Shown here: one piece after another, positions 37,985 through 49,600 of the stretch
Numbering within the stretch: position 1 is the first letter of the stretch
Layout: each line of letters starts with the position of its first letter
Assembly: GCA_029783825.1 (NCBI GenBank)
Contig: JAREIK010016213.1
Coordinates: forward strand, 41,001 to 105,000
Direction: 5' to 3'
From: Sapria himalayana
Lineage: Eukaryota; Streptophyta; Magnoliopsida; Malpighiales; Rafflesiaceae
Length of the DNA: 64,000 nt
Program-made: the position numbers and the translations under genes
The notes under the pieces: generated by a model
Database searches by the model: none
The model's input: the letters and a program-made list of their open reading frames with translations, nothing else
What the model was told of the DNA's origin: nothing

Positions 37985-38340
37985 AATTAGTAATTAAGCA
38001 ACCTTCCCCAAAATTTACTGCAACTCAAAGTAAATTTTCTTGCTCTTGAATCTTAGCAGTTTGACCCTTATTTAGAGTTGGAACAAATGTTGGCTCTTGT
38101 TGATTCGCAAACAGATATGCTTTCTGGGTATTAGCCAGCACCTTTTCAACACTTTCACAAGCTGCACCAATCATGTTAATTTTGTTCTCTAGAAAAAAAT
38201 TTACTAATACTCATAAGAGTATCTCATTAATAACACACATGTCTAGTGAAAAAAAAAACTTGCCTTTAACTTCTAAATTTGAGATGATATAGACAAGTTT
38301 TGCATTCCATGCAGCAATTGATCTATCTTGGAGATGTCAC
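37985..38340 (-). pseudogene. MED8: MED8 pseudogene, central exons
   Basis: Two adjacent exons read on the minus strand. At 38340-38263: SDISKIDQLLHGMQNLSISS, then QI, a stop, then KLK. After an intron-like gap with AG at about 38190 comes 38189-37985: ENKINMIGAACESVEKVLAN, then TQKAYLFANQQEPTFVPTLN, then KGQTAKIQEQENLL, a stop, then VAVNFGEG. This matches the central block of plant MED8 (QLLHGMQNLPVPSQIEKLKT, then RIDMIGAACESAEKVLADTR) very closely, with the order kept. One stop replaces Glu after QI and another replaces Arg after ENLL. Because the intron position persists, the copy came from genomic DNA and not from mRNA. Confidence 0.9.
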
Positions 38341-38859
38341 TAATTTCCATCTAAGGAAGTGATTTTTTGGATAGCATGACTGGTAATACACTATCAATAA
38401 GAACAATCCACAGGGGTGGAAATCAAGTGTCAATTAAAATCAAAGCCAACTACTTGGAGTCTTAAAGAATCACATTTCAATTGAAAACCAAATTCAGTCA
38501 CATAAAGTGTTGTTCACTATAACTTTTTCTTGTTGTCAAAGAAAGATTTTGAAAACAAAAAAAAATATTGCCAGAGGATGCACTCTCCTTCACCACAGAG
38601 AGTCAAGAGGTTGCATCTGATTTGCTTAAACCCAAGACCAACCATCATTGAGAAAATATATGTGCTTTTACTTACAAAAAACAATAGTCATATCATATAA
38701 GAACTATCCAATATACGACTAAAATGCAACAAAATGTATGAGTCTTAACGGGGGGTTCCAACATCGACATGGAAGTAGTCAAGATACCTAATATAGCTAG
38801 ATGATACTCATGGTTATCAAAAATATAAGCAACAAGATGCCTTGCAGCACATGAAAATA
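38341..38859 (-). other. Probable MED8 intron
   Basis: Non-coding sequence between two exons recognisable as MED8 on the same strand. A poly-A run lies at about 38559. No inserted element was recognised. Confidence 0.5.
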
Positions 38860-39020
38860 ATTGATCTCTTCAAATTGGTGACAAAAAGATAGCATACTAG
38901 CAGCAGTTTTAGCAGTAGCAATCTTTGGATGGGCAACAAAAGCCTTAGACACCTTGATCTCATTGAAAATGTTGAAAAGCTTTAAATTTATCATGGAATA
39001 TTGTTTCATAATATCTTGCC
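38860..39020 (-). pseudogene. MED8: MED8 pseudogene, exon with QYSMVNLELFN-type motif
   Basis: Minus-strand frame reads RQDIMKQYSMINLKLFNIFN, then EIKVSKAFVAHPK. This corresponds to the plant MED8 segment QDVLGQFSMVNLELFNIVDE, then IKKVSKGFVVYPK. After PK the frame stays open but similarity is lost. It sits between the N-terminal exon and the central exons, in the correct order. Confidence 0.85.
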
Positions 39021-39744
39021 TGATGTATAAAACATGCATCTTATATCATTAGTTCCAATATCTAACTGGTCAGCAGTCATCACAGAAACAACGAAACTTG
39101 CTAATTTGCAAATCATGAAAAAGATACATGGAACATGGGCCATATGTGTGAGTGTTGATTCATGTCCAAAAAATTTCAATAAACTCATAGAATTTTATAA
39201 GAAATTCAAAAAAAAAGTATAGAACTAGCTTGTAGATACAGAAATTAATCAGTGTTTCTTGTATTTTTTTTTCAAATCCTTGCACTAGTGAGTTTAGATA
39301 ATGATTTTGAACGTTCTAAACTAGTTTTTCCTTGTTTTACACTTCTCAAGTTATTTAATGTGTGGAAGAACAAAACCTCCAACTATCAGCCATGGCCTTA
39401 TAATAGTTTTTGATCTGGAAAATTCTATATGTGCAGATGTCATTTTCATAAGGAACCAGAAATGCTGCGTTGAGCCAGTTTTGTGCACAAATAGAGTAAA
39501 CAACTAAAATGGACTCATCTCAGAGTTATATCTATTGTCTTTAGTCCTAGAACATTCACTACAATTAGTAATAGTCAATTCTAAAACATTTTTTTTCAAA
39601 ATTTTTGCTATTCATGGTTGGAGTATGTAGTTCATTTGCATCGTTAAACATGCAACATCCACATCTATGTTTGGTATTTTCATTCTTGGAGATGGTGTTT
39701 GTGCATTTGAATATGCATTAAAGAGAGACTATTAGGTTGAGAAT
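39021..39744 (-). other. MED8 intron-like sequence
   Basis: Interval between the N-terminal and second MED8 exons. Opposed 60-62 codon open frames at 39006-39222 have no recognised product and are not called. A TATATCTATTG-like stretch and short A/T runs are the only other content. Confidence 0.45.
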
Positions 39745-39955
39745 GACCATTTGGGAATTGTTTTAGTTCAGGAGTAAGCATCAAAATCTTCTAGAATGCG
39801 ACTGATTGCTTTGTAAAGCCTAACAGCTCTAGACATCACTCCCTCCAAGTTGAGTTGCTTTTATACTGCCTGGTTGAGCCTCTCCATGGTAACAACTTGT
39901 TGGAGGTTTTGATGTTGCTGCTCTGGCATGCCAACTTCTATTGTGTGAATTTTTG
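39745..39955 (-). pseudogene. MED8: MED8 pseudogene, N-terminal exon
   Basis: Minus strand reads EVGMPEQQHQNLQQVVTMER, then LNQAV, a stop, then KQLNLEGVMSRAVRLYKAIS, then RILEDFDAYS and, after a stop, TKTIPKW. The family N-terminus reads VERLNQAVQQQLHLEAVKTR, then AISLFKAISRILEDFDAYAR, then TNSVPKW. The end at PKW coincides with the point where the next exon resumes with QDI, so the exon boundary is preserved. A stop replaces the second Gln of QQQL. The true start upstream of 39955 is not clear. Confidence 0.9.
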
Positions 39956-40349
39956 TGGCCGCTACAAAACAAATGTAAATGTAATGCATGTGCTGTGTAC
40001 ATTCAATTTTTTAGAAAATATAATTCACTAACAAAGGTGAAGTGCGCAAGAGGATTGGATGAACTCATCCACTTGAGTCTCGATTCCTGCTTTGGTCCCA
40101 CAATGCAGCACTCCGAAAGTCAGAAATATTTTTCTCATATAATTTTGATATAATTTTGATCAAGGAAACATTGTAAAAAAACAAATTTGTTTGTGAAGAA
40201 GCTTCTAATCATTTAGTGTAGAAACTTTGGAGATGATCTTAATCAGTTCCATCATGATTGAAGCTTGACGAGTCTAGTGGCCAAAAAACTAGCCGATCGA
40301 TACTATTTTGGGAGAAACGAACCGAGAGAGCAAGCGAGATAGAGTGAGA

Positions 40350-40487
40350 GAGGCCTGTTATAAGTGAGACTGAGACAACTAAGCATTTCACTAGCATTTT
40401 TGCTAGAACTATCCATGGTAGCCATCCTGGCTCCCTGTTCGTTGTAGGCATTCTCCAGCACTATGTTGACAATTAAACAAAACATGG
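40350..40487 (-). pseudogene. Mitochondrial ATP synthase gamma subunit, exon fragment
   Basis: Minus-strand frame reads IVLENAYNEQGARMATMDSS, then SKNASEMLSCLSLTYNR. This is the C-terminal signature of F1 ATP synthase gamma (ENA.SEQ.ARM.AMD.S.NA.EML..L.LTYNR), the part forming the helix of the rotor shaft. The Met-Asp-Ser-Ser form fits the mitochondrial rather than plastid subunit. Similarity stops after TYNR, where the family continues TRQA.IT, so the piece ends at or near an exon edge. It lies about 400 bp upstream of the MED8 exon 1 remnant on the same strand, a different gene brought into the same element. Only about 45 codons are present, so it is non-functional. Confidence 0.8.
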
Positions 40488-41130
40488 AAGGAAAAGAACA
40501 TAATAATTATTGATTTTTTGTGGGAGATGAATATTATGGTACTACTACTCTATTTTGGAGAGCGCGGTTGTTTACACAGGAGAACTAAAACTCGGTCAAA
40601 TTTTGAAGCATTTTGCTCTTTGTTACTCCTCATCCAATCTCAAAAGAAGCTAACTCGCCCATCTTCCCACTTGATCCACATTCATTCTCCACCACCTATC
40701 ACGTACAAAAATTCAACAACAAAATCAAGAAGAGACTATGTGTGTCATGAGGACATGGAGTATAATAGAAATATTACAAAAAAAATTACAATTATAAAAC
40801 GTCTGTTATCAATATGTAGTATTAGGGTGAGACATCAAGGCTACATATGAAAAATAAGTAAATGCATGAAATATGAGTCGGATATCCCATAAAATAGAAA
40901 TTTCCAGTTATGGATGACGAAGGAACTAAAGAAAAACTATAAATCAACAAACTGGAGCCCAACATCATTCGCACAGACAATCACTATAATTGGAGAATTG
41001 GAGGTTTGATATTTTGTATGTGGCTGGATTTGAAAGCTCCTTCTAAAAGGCAACAGTCAAGGGGAAAGATCTCATCATGACAATGGTACATATGAATTGT
41101 TGTCCCTTCTTGCCCACACTAAATAACCTT
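40488..41130. other. Unassigned complex sequence in chimeric element
   Basis: Less AT-rich than the flanks and possibly another captured fragment. The 110-codon plus-strand frame at 40518-40850 has no recognisable motif. Positions 40980-41120 also look gene-derived in composition but I cannot identify them. Confidence 0.4.
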
Positions 41131-41309
41131 TAAAATTATTAATTAGTAATCAAATTTTAATATTATTTCGTATTATTGAAAAAAAATCTATTATTTCATA
41201 TAACCTTTATTATTATTTCGTATTATTTTAATTTTTTATAATATATAGATAAATTATTAATAGTAATTCATAAAGAAAAAAAATAATATGAAATTATAAA
41301 AAAGAATTA

Positions 41310-41371
<62 letters not shown>

Positions 41372-42239
41372 GGTTATAAATATTAATGAATTCAAAATAT
41401 TTTTATGAATATAATATGAAATAAATTTATGGCATAAAATTCCATATTATATGATATATTTTATAATTTATAAATATCCTAAATTAGCTTAAGTGAGAAG
41501 ATCATAAAAAAAGATGTATTTATTATTTTAATAAGAATGGAATATAAAAAGCTAATATTAAATATCTTATACAATGGTTTAATTTTTATAAATTTTAGTA
41601 GGGCAAAAATAAAACATGAATTCAAATAAACTTAGGATCAGTTTGGTAGTGATTTTAAAAAGTATTTATAGGGCAAAACTTTATTTTAAGTATTTATAGG
41701 ATAAAAAAATATCATTAGTAATATAACTATAAAAAAATACTTGAAGTGTTCTTTTAATAAGCACATGGAAAAAATTTTTTTATAACACTTAAAATGTTCT
41801 TTTACTAATTCAAATATTTTTGTAAATAATTTTTTAAATGATTCTTATAATCATAAAAATATTTTTTTAAGTTTTATTAATATTAATATATTTATTATTT
41901 CAGATTTTTTATAAATATTTTTATTATAATCATACAAATAATAATTTTATGTTTATATTAATACAAATGTTAATGTATATTCATTTATTAATTCAAAAAA
42001 TTAAAAATTATTTATAATTATAAAATTAATTATTTTATGTTTTATTAATACAAATATATAAATATGTTTATTAATTAAATAAAATATTATTTTTTAAATA
42101 TTTTAAAATTTTATTATCTTATAAATAGTTAATTTAGACTTTATTAATATAAATTTATATTTTATTTATAAATTTTTGTAATTATTTATTTATAATATCA
42201 TATTTTTATTATTATATGAGGAGAAGGTGTTTTAAAGGA
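41131..42239 (-). other. AT-rich 5' internal region of CACTA element
   Basis: The part from about 41510 to 42240 matches, in reverse complement, 62990-63620. For example, AAAAGCTAAT and TTATAAATTTTAGTAGGG occur in both in the same order. It includes a pure (TA)n run at about 41312-41370. Confidence 0.65.
41312..41370. repeat. (TA)n microsatellite
   Basis: About 58 bp of uninterrupted TA dinucleotide. Confidence 0.97.
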
Positions 42240-42769
42240 TCCCTCATCTATAGACCATTACAAACATTTAATTTACAAAATTACATCAAATATTAAAACA
42301 AATAATATATAAAACAAATAAAAAATTATAAAGTATAGATTAACAACTAAAATAATCCCGAGCAAAATAGCTAGGGAAATATCCCTAGAAAAATACATAT
42401 CTTTTGTGAAATTATAATTTAAGGACTAATTGCTTGCTGTTAATTTAAAATTGTAAAAAATGATTTTCAAATAATGATTTAGTGAGGGATTTTTTCTCGA
42501 GCTAATTTGCTAGGAAAAATCCATCTCTAAAGTAATTGCTAAATTTGCTGTCATTCTTTCTTCCAAAATCTACGACAATATTAGCTAGGGATATTTATCA
42601 AACAAAATATTTCCATCTATAATCAGTCACAAATCCATCATAAATTTGTCATTTAATGTAAAATCAAACTTCTCTTACGATTCCATAGCTAATTCCTCAC
42701 AAATCAGCTAGAGATTATTTCTCTAATCAAATTTAATTTTTATAGCTAAAAAGATAATTTCTTGTAGTG
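42240..42769 (-). mobile_element. CACTA left terminus (minus orientation) with subterminal repeats
   Basis: Ends TTTCTTGTAGTG (42758-42769), the reverse complement of CACTACAAGAAA. Subterminal motifs AGCTAGGGAAATATCCCTAG, GTGAGGGATTTTTTCTCGAGC, AGCTAGGGATATT and AGCTAGAGATTATTTCTC repeat over 400 bp. The block TCATCTATAGACCATTA at about 42246 marks the inner edge and recurs inverted at about 62976. GATA repeats begin within a few bases of the TIR. Confidence 0.85.
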
Positions 42770-43805
42770 AAATAGATAGATAGAGAGAAAGATAAATAGA
42801 TAGATAGATAGATAGATAAATATACAGATATACATATTGATAGCAAGAGAGATAAATAAATCGACATATAGACAGATTGATTGATATATAGATAAATAGA
42901 CAGATAGATAAATAGACAGATAAATAAAAAGATAGATAGATGGATAGATAAATATATAGATAGATAGATAGACAAATAGACATGTATATAGGTAGACAAG
43001 TAGATAGCTAGTTAGGTAGATAAGTAGACAAGTAGAAAAGTAGATAGGTAGTTAGTTAGATAAGTAGGGAGGTAGATAGATAGACAAATAGATAAGTAGA
43101 TAAATAGATAGCTATGTAGACAGATAGATAAACATATAGACAGATAGACAGACAGACAGACATATAGATAGACAGAAAGCCAGATAGAAAGAGTTAGATA
43201 GACAGATAGACATATCAGCCAGATAGATAGATAAATAGAAAAATAAGTAGAAAGGTATACATGTAGGCAAGTAGATGGGTAGTTAGGGAGATAGGTAGAC
43301 AGGTAGATAGATTGAGAGAAAAATAATCAGACAAATAAATAGATAGAAAGATAGATATATAAATAGATAAATAGACAGATAGATACATAGATAAATATAT
43401 AAATAAATAGACTGATAGACTTATAGACACATACATGTAGATAGATAAACAAATAGAAATATAGAAATATTGATAAATAGAAAAATAGCCAAATTGATAG
43501 ATAGAAATATAGATAAATAGGTAAAAAGAAAGATAAATAGATAGATATATATATATATATATATATATTGAAATATAGATAAATAGATAATTAGATAGAT
43601 AGATATATAGATATATAGATAAATAGATAGAAAGATAAAAAGATAGATAGATAGATAGATATATAGAGAGATAGTTTGGTTGATTAATTGATAGATAGAT
43701 TGATTGATAAATTGATATATAGATTAATAGATAAATAGATAGATAGACAATTAGATAAATATACAGATAGATAGATATTACTAATAGATAGAGATATAGA
43801 TAGAT

Positions 43806-43845
<40 letters not shown>

Positions 43846-45124
43846 ATGGATAGGAAGATAGACATAGAGATAACTATACAAATGGATTGACAGACATATA
43901 GACATATTGATAGAAAGACAAATAAAATATTAGATATATAAATAGATAGAAAGATAAAAAGATAGATAGACTAATAGAAAGAAAGAAAGATAGATAGATA
44001 GATAAATAGATAGATAGACAGATAGAAAGATAGCCAAATAGACAAATAGGCATATAGATAGATAGACAGATAGAAAGATAACCAAATAGATAAATAGGAA
44101 TATAGATCAATAAATAGATAGATTGATAGACAAATAGATATATAGATTAATGGATAGTTCGATAGACCATTGATAGATAGAAACATTGACAAATTGATTG
44201 ATTGATAGACAGATAAATAGGCTGATAGATAAACAATAGACATACCAACATATAGATAGATAGATAGAGTAATCGATAGATAAACATAGAGACAAATAGG
44301 CAGATAGATAGATAGATAGACAAATAGATAGATAGATAGATAGATAGATTGACTGATAAATATTTAGATAGATAGAATGAAAGAAAAATGGACATATAAA
44401 CAAAAACATAGATAGATAGATAAATAGACATATAGATATATAGACCGATAGATTATAGAGAGAAAAATAGATAGACAAATAGATTGTTTGATAGAAAGAT
44501 AAAAAGATAGATAGATAGATAATTAGATAGATATACAAATAGACTAATAGATAGATAAATAGATAAATAGATAAATAGACATATAGACTGATAGAAAGAT
44601 AGAGTAATATATTGATAAATAGAAAGTTAGATAAATAGATAGATAGATAGTTTGGCAGACCGATATATAGATAGATAGATAGTCAGATAGATGGATAGAC
44701 AAGTAGATAAATAGTAAATAGATAGATAGAAAGTTAGATAAAAAGACAGATAGATAGATAGATAGATAAACATATAAAAAAATAGATAGATAAAAGGATT
44801 GATAGTTAGATAGAGAAATATATAGATTGACAGATAGATAGATAAATATATATACCGATTGATAGATAGTCAGGTATGCATATTGACAAATAAAAAGATA
44901 GTCAATATCGATAGAAAAATTGATAGATAGATAAATAGGTAGAAATAAAATAAGATAGATAGATAGATAGGTTGGTATGTAGGTAGGTAGATAGATAGAT
45001 AAGTAGATAGATATATAGATAGGTTGATAGATAGATAGGTAGATAAGTATTTAGATAGATAGATAGATAGATAGATAGAATGACAAACATATAGATAGAT
45101 AGAATGACTAACATATAGAAAAAT

Positions 45125-45155
<31 letters not shown>

Positions 45156-47941
45156 CAAATAGATTGATAGTCTAATTAACAAATTAATAGATAGATATAT
45201 TGATAGATAGACAAATAGATAGATATACAGATAAATAGATATATAGATAAACAAATTGAATGATACACAGATAAATACATAGACATATAGAGTAATAGAT
45301 AGATAGACTGATAGAATGTTAAATAGATGCATAGATAGATATATAAATAGATAGATATTAGACAGATAGAAAAATAGATATATAGATAGATAAATACATA
45401 GATAGATAGATATATAGATAGATAGCCAAGTAGATAAATAGATAAATAGATATATAGATAGATAGAATGATATAATGATAGATAGATAGATATATAGATA
45501 AACATATATACTGATAGACATATTGAAAGATAGGTAGATAGACAAATAAAAAGATAGATAGAAAGATAGAGATATTTATAGATAGTCAAATAAAAATATT
45601 GACAGATATAAAGATAGACAAATTAATAGAGAGATATATAGAAAAATAAGTAGTGAGATATATATATAGATTTATTGATTGATTGATATATAGATAGGTA
45701 AATACATAATTAGATAGAGAGATTAATCATTAGATATATTTATAGATAAATCGTTAGATTTTTTGATTGATTACTTGATTAATAAATAGTTATATAAATA
45801 GACATAAATACATATAGACAGATAGATAGATAAACAGATAGATAAGAAGACATATAGACTAATAGATAGATAGATTGATAGACTGATACATAGATAGAAA
45901 AATATATAGATATATAGGAAGAAAGGGATATAAAAAGATCGGCTAGAAGATAAAAAGTGAAACAGATAGATAGACAGATAGAATGATAGATAAATAGATA
46001 GATAAATAATTTATAGATAGATAGATAGAAAGATAGGCACATACACAGCTTGAAAGATTGTCAAATATACAGATATATAGATAGATAGACAGACATATAG
46101 ATAGATAGATTAATAATTATTCACAAATAAAGATTGACAGATAGAAAGATACACAAAATGATAGAACGATATATAGTTAGATAATTAGGTAGAAATATAG
46201 ACAAATATAAAGATAGATAGATAAAAACATAGATAGATAGATAGGCAGATAGATAGATAGTAAGATAGATAGGTAGATAAGTCTATAGTGAGATAGGCTA
46301 ATAGGTAGATAGATAAATAGATAGATATATAACCAAATAGACAAACAGATAAAAAGTTAAATAGATAGATATTCAGATAGATAGATAGATAGCTTGATTG
46401 ATTGATTGACAGATAAGAAAATAGATAGATACAAAGATAGATAGACAAATTGATAGATTTATATATATATAGAGATACAGATAGATAGACAAATAGAAAT
46501 ATAGATAGTTAGACAGATAGACACATAAACAAATAGAAAGATTGATAGATATACAATTAGACATATAGATTAATATATAGTTGGACTGATAGAATGATAA
46601 AAAAATACACAAATAGATAGGTAGACAAATGGGCAGAAACAAAGATAGACAGAGAGATAGATACATAGATAGATAGATAAATAAGTAGATAAATATATAA
46701 ATAGAGAGATACACAGAAAGAATGATAAAATGAAAGAAAAATCAAAAAATAGATAAACATATAGATAGAAAAACAAATAAATAGATAGAAATTTAGATAA
46801 ATAGGCAAATATTAATATAGAAAAATTTATAGATATATAGATATATAGACAAATAGATATATAAAGAGGTTGACAGGTAGCTAGATAGACAGATTGACAG
46901 ATAGAAAGATAGAAAAATTGATAGATAGATAGATATATAGATATATAGGTTGACATATAGATAGATATATAGATAGATTGCTAGATTTATTCATTGATAG
47001 ATAGATAAATATATAATTAGATAGATATAGAGATAGATATATATATATATAGATAGATAGATAGAAAAATAGATAGATCGATAGTTAGATTATTGATTGA
47101 TTGATAGAGTTATAGATAGATAGACAGATTGACATATAAACAAATTAACAAATAGATACTTATAACATATAGGTAGATATACAGATAATAGATAGATGAA
47201 TAGATAGAAAGATAGATAGACAAATAGTCTGATAGATAGACAATAGTCTAGATAGATAGATAAAAAGGTATATAGATAGATAGTCAAGTATATAGGTAGA
47301 TAAATAGATAAATATATAGATAGAATGATAGAATTATCATTTAGATAGATAAATAAATATATAGATATTTAGACAAGTAGAAAGATAGACAGATAGATTG
47401 ATTGAAAAATAAAAAAATAGACAATTTGATAAATAGATAGAAATATATAAAATAGATAGGTAGATAGATATAAAGATAGATAGACAGATTGATATATAGA
47501 CAGCTAGAAAAATAAACATAAATACATATAAACATATAGAGATATAGATAGATAGATACAGAGATACAAAGATGAAAAGATTGATAGTTAGACAAATATA
47601 TAGATTGACATATAGAGATATAGGCAAAAAGATAGATAGACAAATAGATTTATCTATAGAAAGATAGACGGATAGATAGATAGAAAGATATATAGATAGA
47701 TAGAAAGATAAACTGATAGATAGATAAAAATATACAAAGATAGAAAGATAGAGAGATAGATAGATAGATAATTAACATATTGACTAATTAATAGATAGAC
47801 AGATTGACAGATATATTCATAGATAGATAGACAGAGAGTTTGATAGGTATACATGTAGATAGATATACATATAGATAAATAGATAAATAGATGGATAGAT
47901 ATATAGATAGACAGATAGACAAACAAATAGATAGATAGATA
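42770..47941 (+). repeat. GATA/GACA array (5.2 kb)
   Basis: Degenerate GATA array running from a CACTA terminus to another CACTA terminus. It includes pure TA runs (about 43549-43569 and 43809-43840) and a local about 50-bp duplication (AGATAGCCAAATAGACAAAT at about 44030, repeated with AGATAACCAAATAGATAAAT at about 44078). Minus-strand open frames of Tyr-Leu-Ser-Ile type are artefacts. Confidence 0.96.
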
Positions 47942-48640
47942 CACTACTAAAAATAATAAGAATAATGACCAAATTACCGACCTAAAAAATTGGTCGGTAA
48001 TTACTTAGCAAATAATGACCATTTAGAGACCAAAAATGGGTTTCAAAAAAAAATAATTCTTACCAAATTTTCGACCAAAGACCGACCATATATATCGACC
48101 AAATATTTTTTGTCAGAAATTGATCATTTAACGACCAAAAATTTATTACCATGAAATGGTCGGTAAAGTGGCTTTCCAAACTATTTATAACGTCATAATT
48201 ACTGACTATTTACCAACCAAAAATTTGGTCGGTAATTCCCAAGTAAAATTTTTAGATTTAATAAAATATTGCGTCATTAACACAACAAAATTTACCTCTT
48301 TCAAATTTCAAACCAAAGGTTAAACGTGACTACACGGGAGCAACCTAGGAATTTTATCTTTTCTGTTACCAGATAATTTTTTCATTATTCTCCTTTGGAA
48401 TGCTATATGCATATCTCTGTCACTGAATTTTATTAGTACTATCGGATTTTCATTTTATAGAATAATCGGGTATTAGCTTTTTAATTATCCCCTGATTTTC
48501 TTTATTTTTGCTTCTATTTTCATTTCACCTATATGATTTTGACTCTACACCATTAATGAAATTATAAATTCTCAGTGTAATCTTTGACCTTCTACTATTA
48601 AAATTTTTAGGGTTTATTGATTTCAAATTATTAATGTTTG
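47942..48640 (+). mobile_element. Left terminus of a second CACTA family
   Basis: CACTACTAAAAATAATAAG starts at 47942 directly after GATA DNA. Subterminal motifs differ from the other elements: TGACCAAATTACCGACC, TTGGTCGGTAATTAC, AACGACCAAAAATTTATTACC and TTTGGTCGGTAATTCC alternate in both orientations to about 48240. Plant CACTA families with GACCAAA/GGTCGGT subterminal repeats have this form. No coding sequence and no right terminus were found; the sequence passes into AT-only DNA and then GATA, so the element is truncated or very short. Confidence 0.75.
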
Positions 48641-49600
48641 CATTTTGTTCTCTCCTTCTTGATGTTTTCTGCTTCTATAACTTAATAAAAATTAAACTTA
48701 ATGTTAATGGGTAATATTTTTGTTTTCTCCAAATAAATTATAAACATGTAACAATATATATAATGTTTTATACATTTATATAATCATATGACATTATATA
48801 TAAATGTCTAGACTTTAATTTATATAAATTTATTACATTATATATAAACACTGATATGTTTATATTAACATATAATGCTATATATAAATATTTATACATA
48901 TGTATTAATGTTTATAAATATCTATACAACATTTACATAAATCTATCCATTTATATAGTTTTTTATATTACAATTATAAAGCATTAAATGTTTATACAAT
49001 TTTGTAATCTTTTATATTACATATTAATTTTTATATAAATATAGAATATTTATAAAGTTTATATAAATGTGATATATATACTATATATTATTTATAAAAG
49101 TATTACATATATATAATTATATTTAGTAAAATTTATAAAAATATTTTCATCACAAATATTATATCTAAACACTTCTTTAATTATATAATTATATGTCATT
49201 ATATATAAAAGTATTTATAACTATATTTATATTAAGTAAACTAATTTTATAAATATATTTATAACTATACATAACTAATTTTTAACTATATAATGATGTA
49301 TAACTATATGTATAATTCTATATAACTATATTTCTTAAAACAATATACTTTTATGTATAATAATATATAACTATATATAATTGTGTTTTACTAAATGTAT
49401 AACTATATAATTGTTATATATAATTATATCTTTAAATACATACATATTTATAACTATATGAGTATAACTATATATAAATATTTGTATAACAATGTAACAC
49501 TCTATATAATTAAATATAACTATAATTCTAACTATATATACATATATGTATTCATATAATTAAATTAAAATATTTGTTTATAACATTGTATATATTTATA
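48641..49600. repeat. AT-only degenerate array (TATAACTATA-type), second locus
   Basis: From about 48730 onward, variants of TATATAAATATTTATA, TATAACTATATGTATAA and AACTATATATAATT fill the interval. It resembles 17775-19350 closely; for example TATAATTAAATATAACTATA is found here near 49504 and in very similar form near 18062. It ends where GATA repeats restart (about 49600). Confidence 0.8.

Larger units (their letters stand above)
33362..42769 (-). mobile_element. Chimeric CACTA element with captured host gene fragments (Pack-CACTA-like)
   Basis: The 5' end (minus strand) is at 42769, with CACTACAAGAAA at 42758-42769 and subterminal AGCTAGGGAAATATCCCTAG motifs to about 42360. The 3' side at 33362-33690 has AGCTAGGGATTTTCCCTTGC motifs and matches in type the right terminus at 28.0-28.87 kb, but the last few bases of its TIR are lost into GATA DNA. 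Between them lie, in one transcriptional direction, an ATP synthase gamma fragment, collinear MED8 exons with intervening sequence, and the C-terminus of the element's own second ORF. No TNP2 remains. GATA arrays on the same strand flank both sides, which fits insertion into a GATA array. Capture by a CACTA element is inference; nested insertion around a decayed resident locus is the alternative. Confidence 0.68.

Noticed and set aside
39006..39222. Opposed 60-62 codon frames as a small gene
   Set aside because: They fall in the MED8 intron interval and neither shows a recognisable motif.
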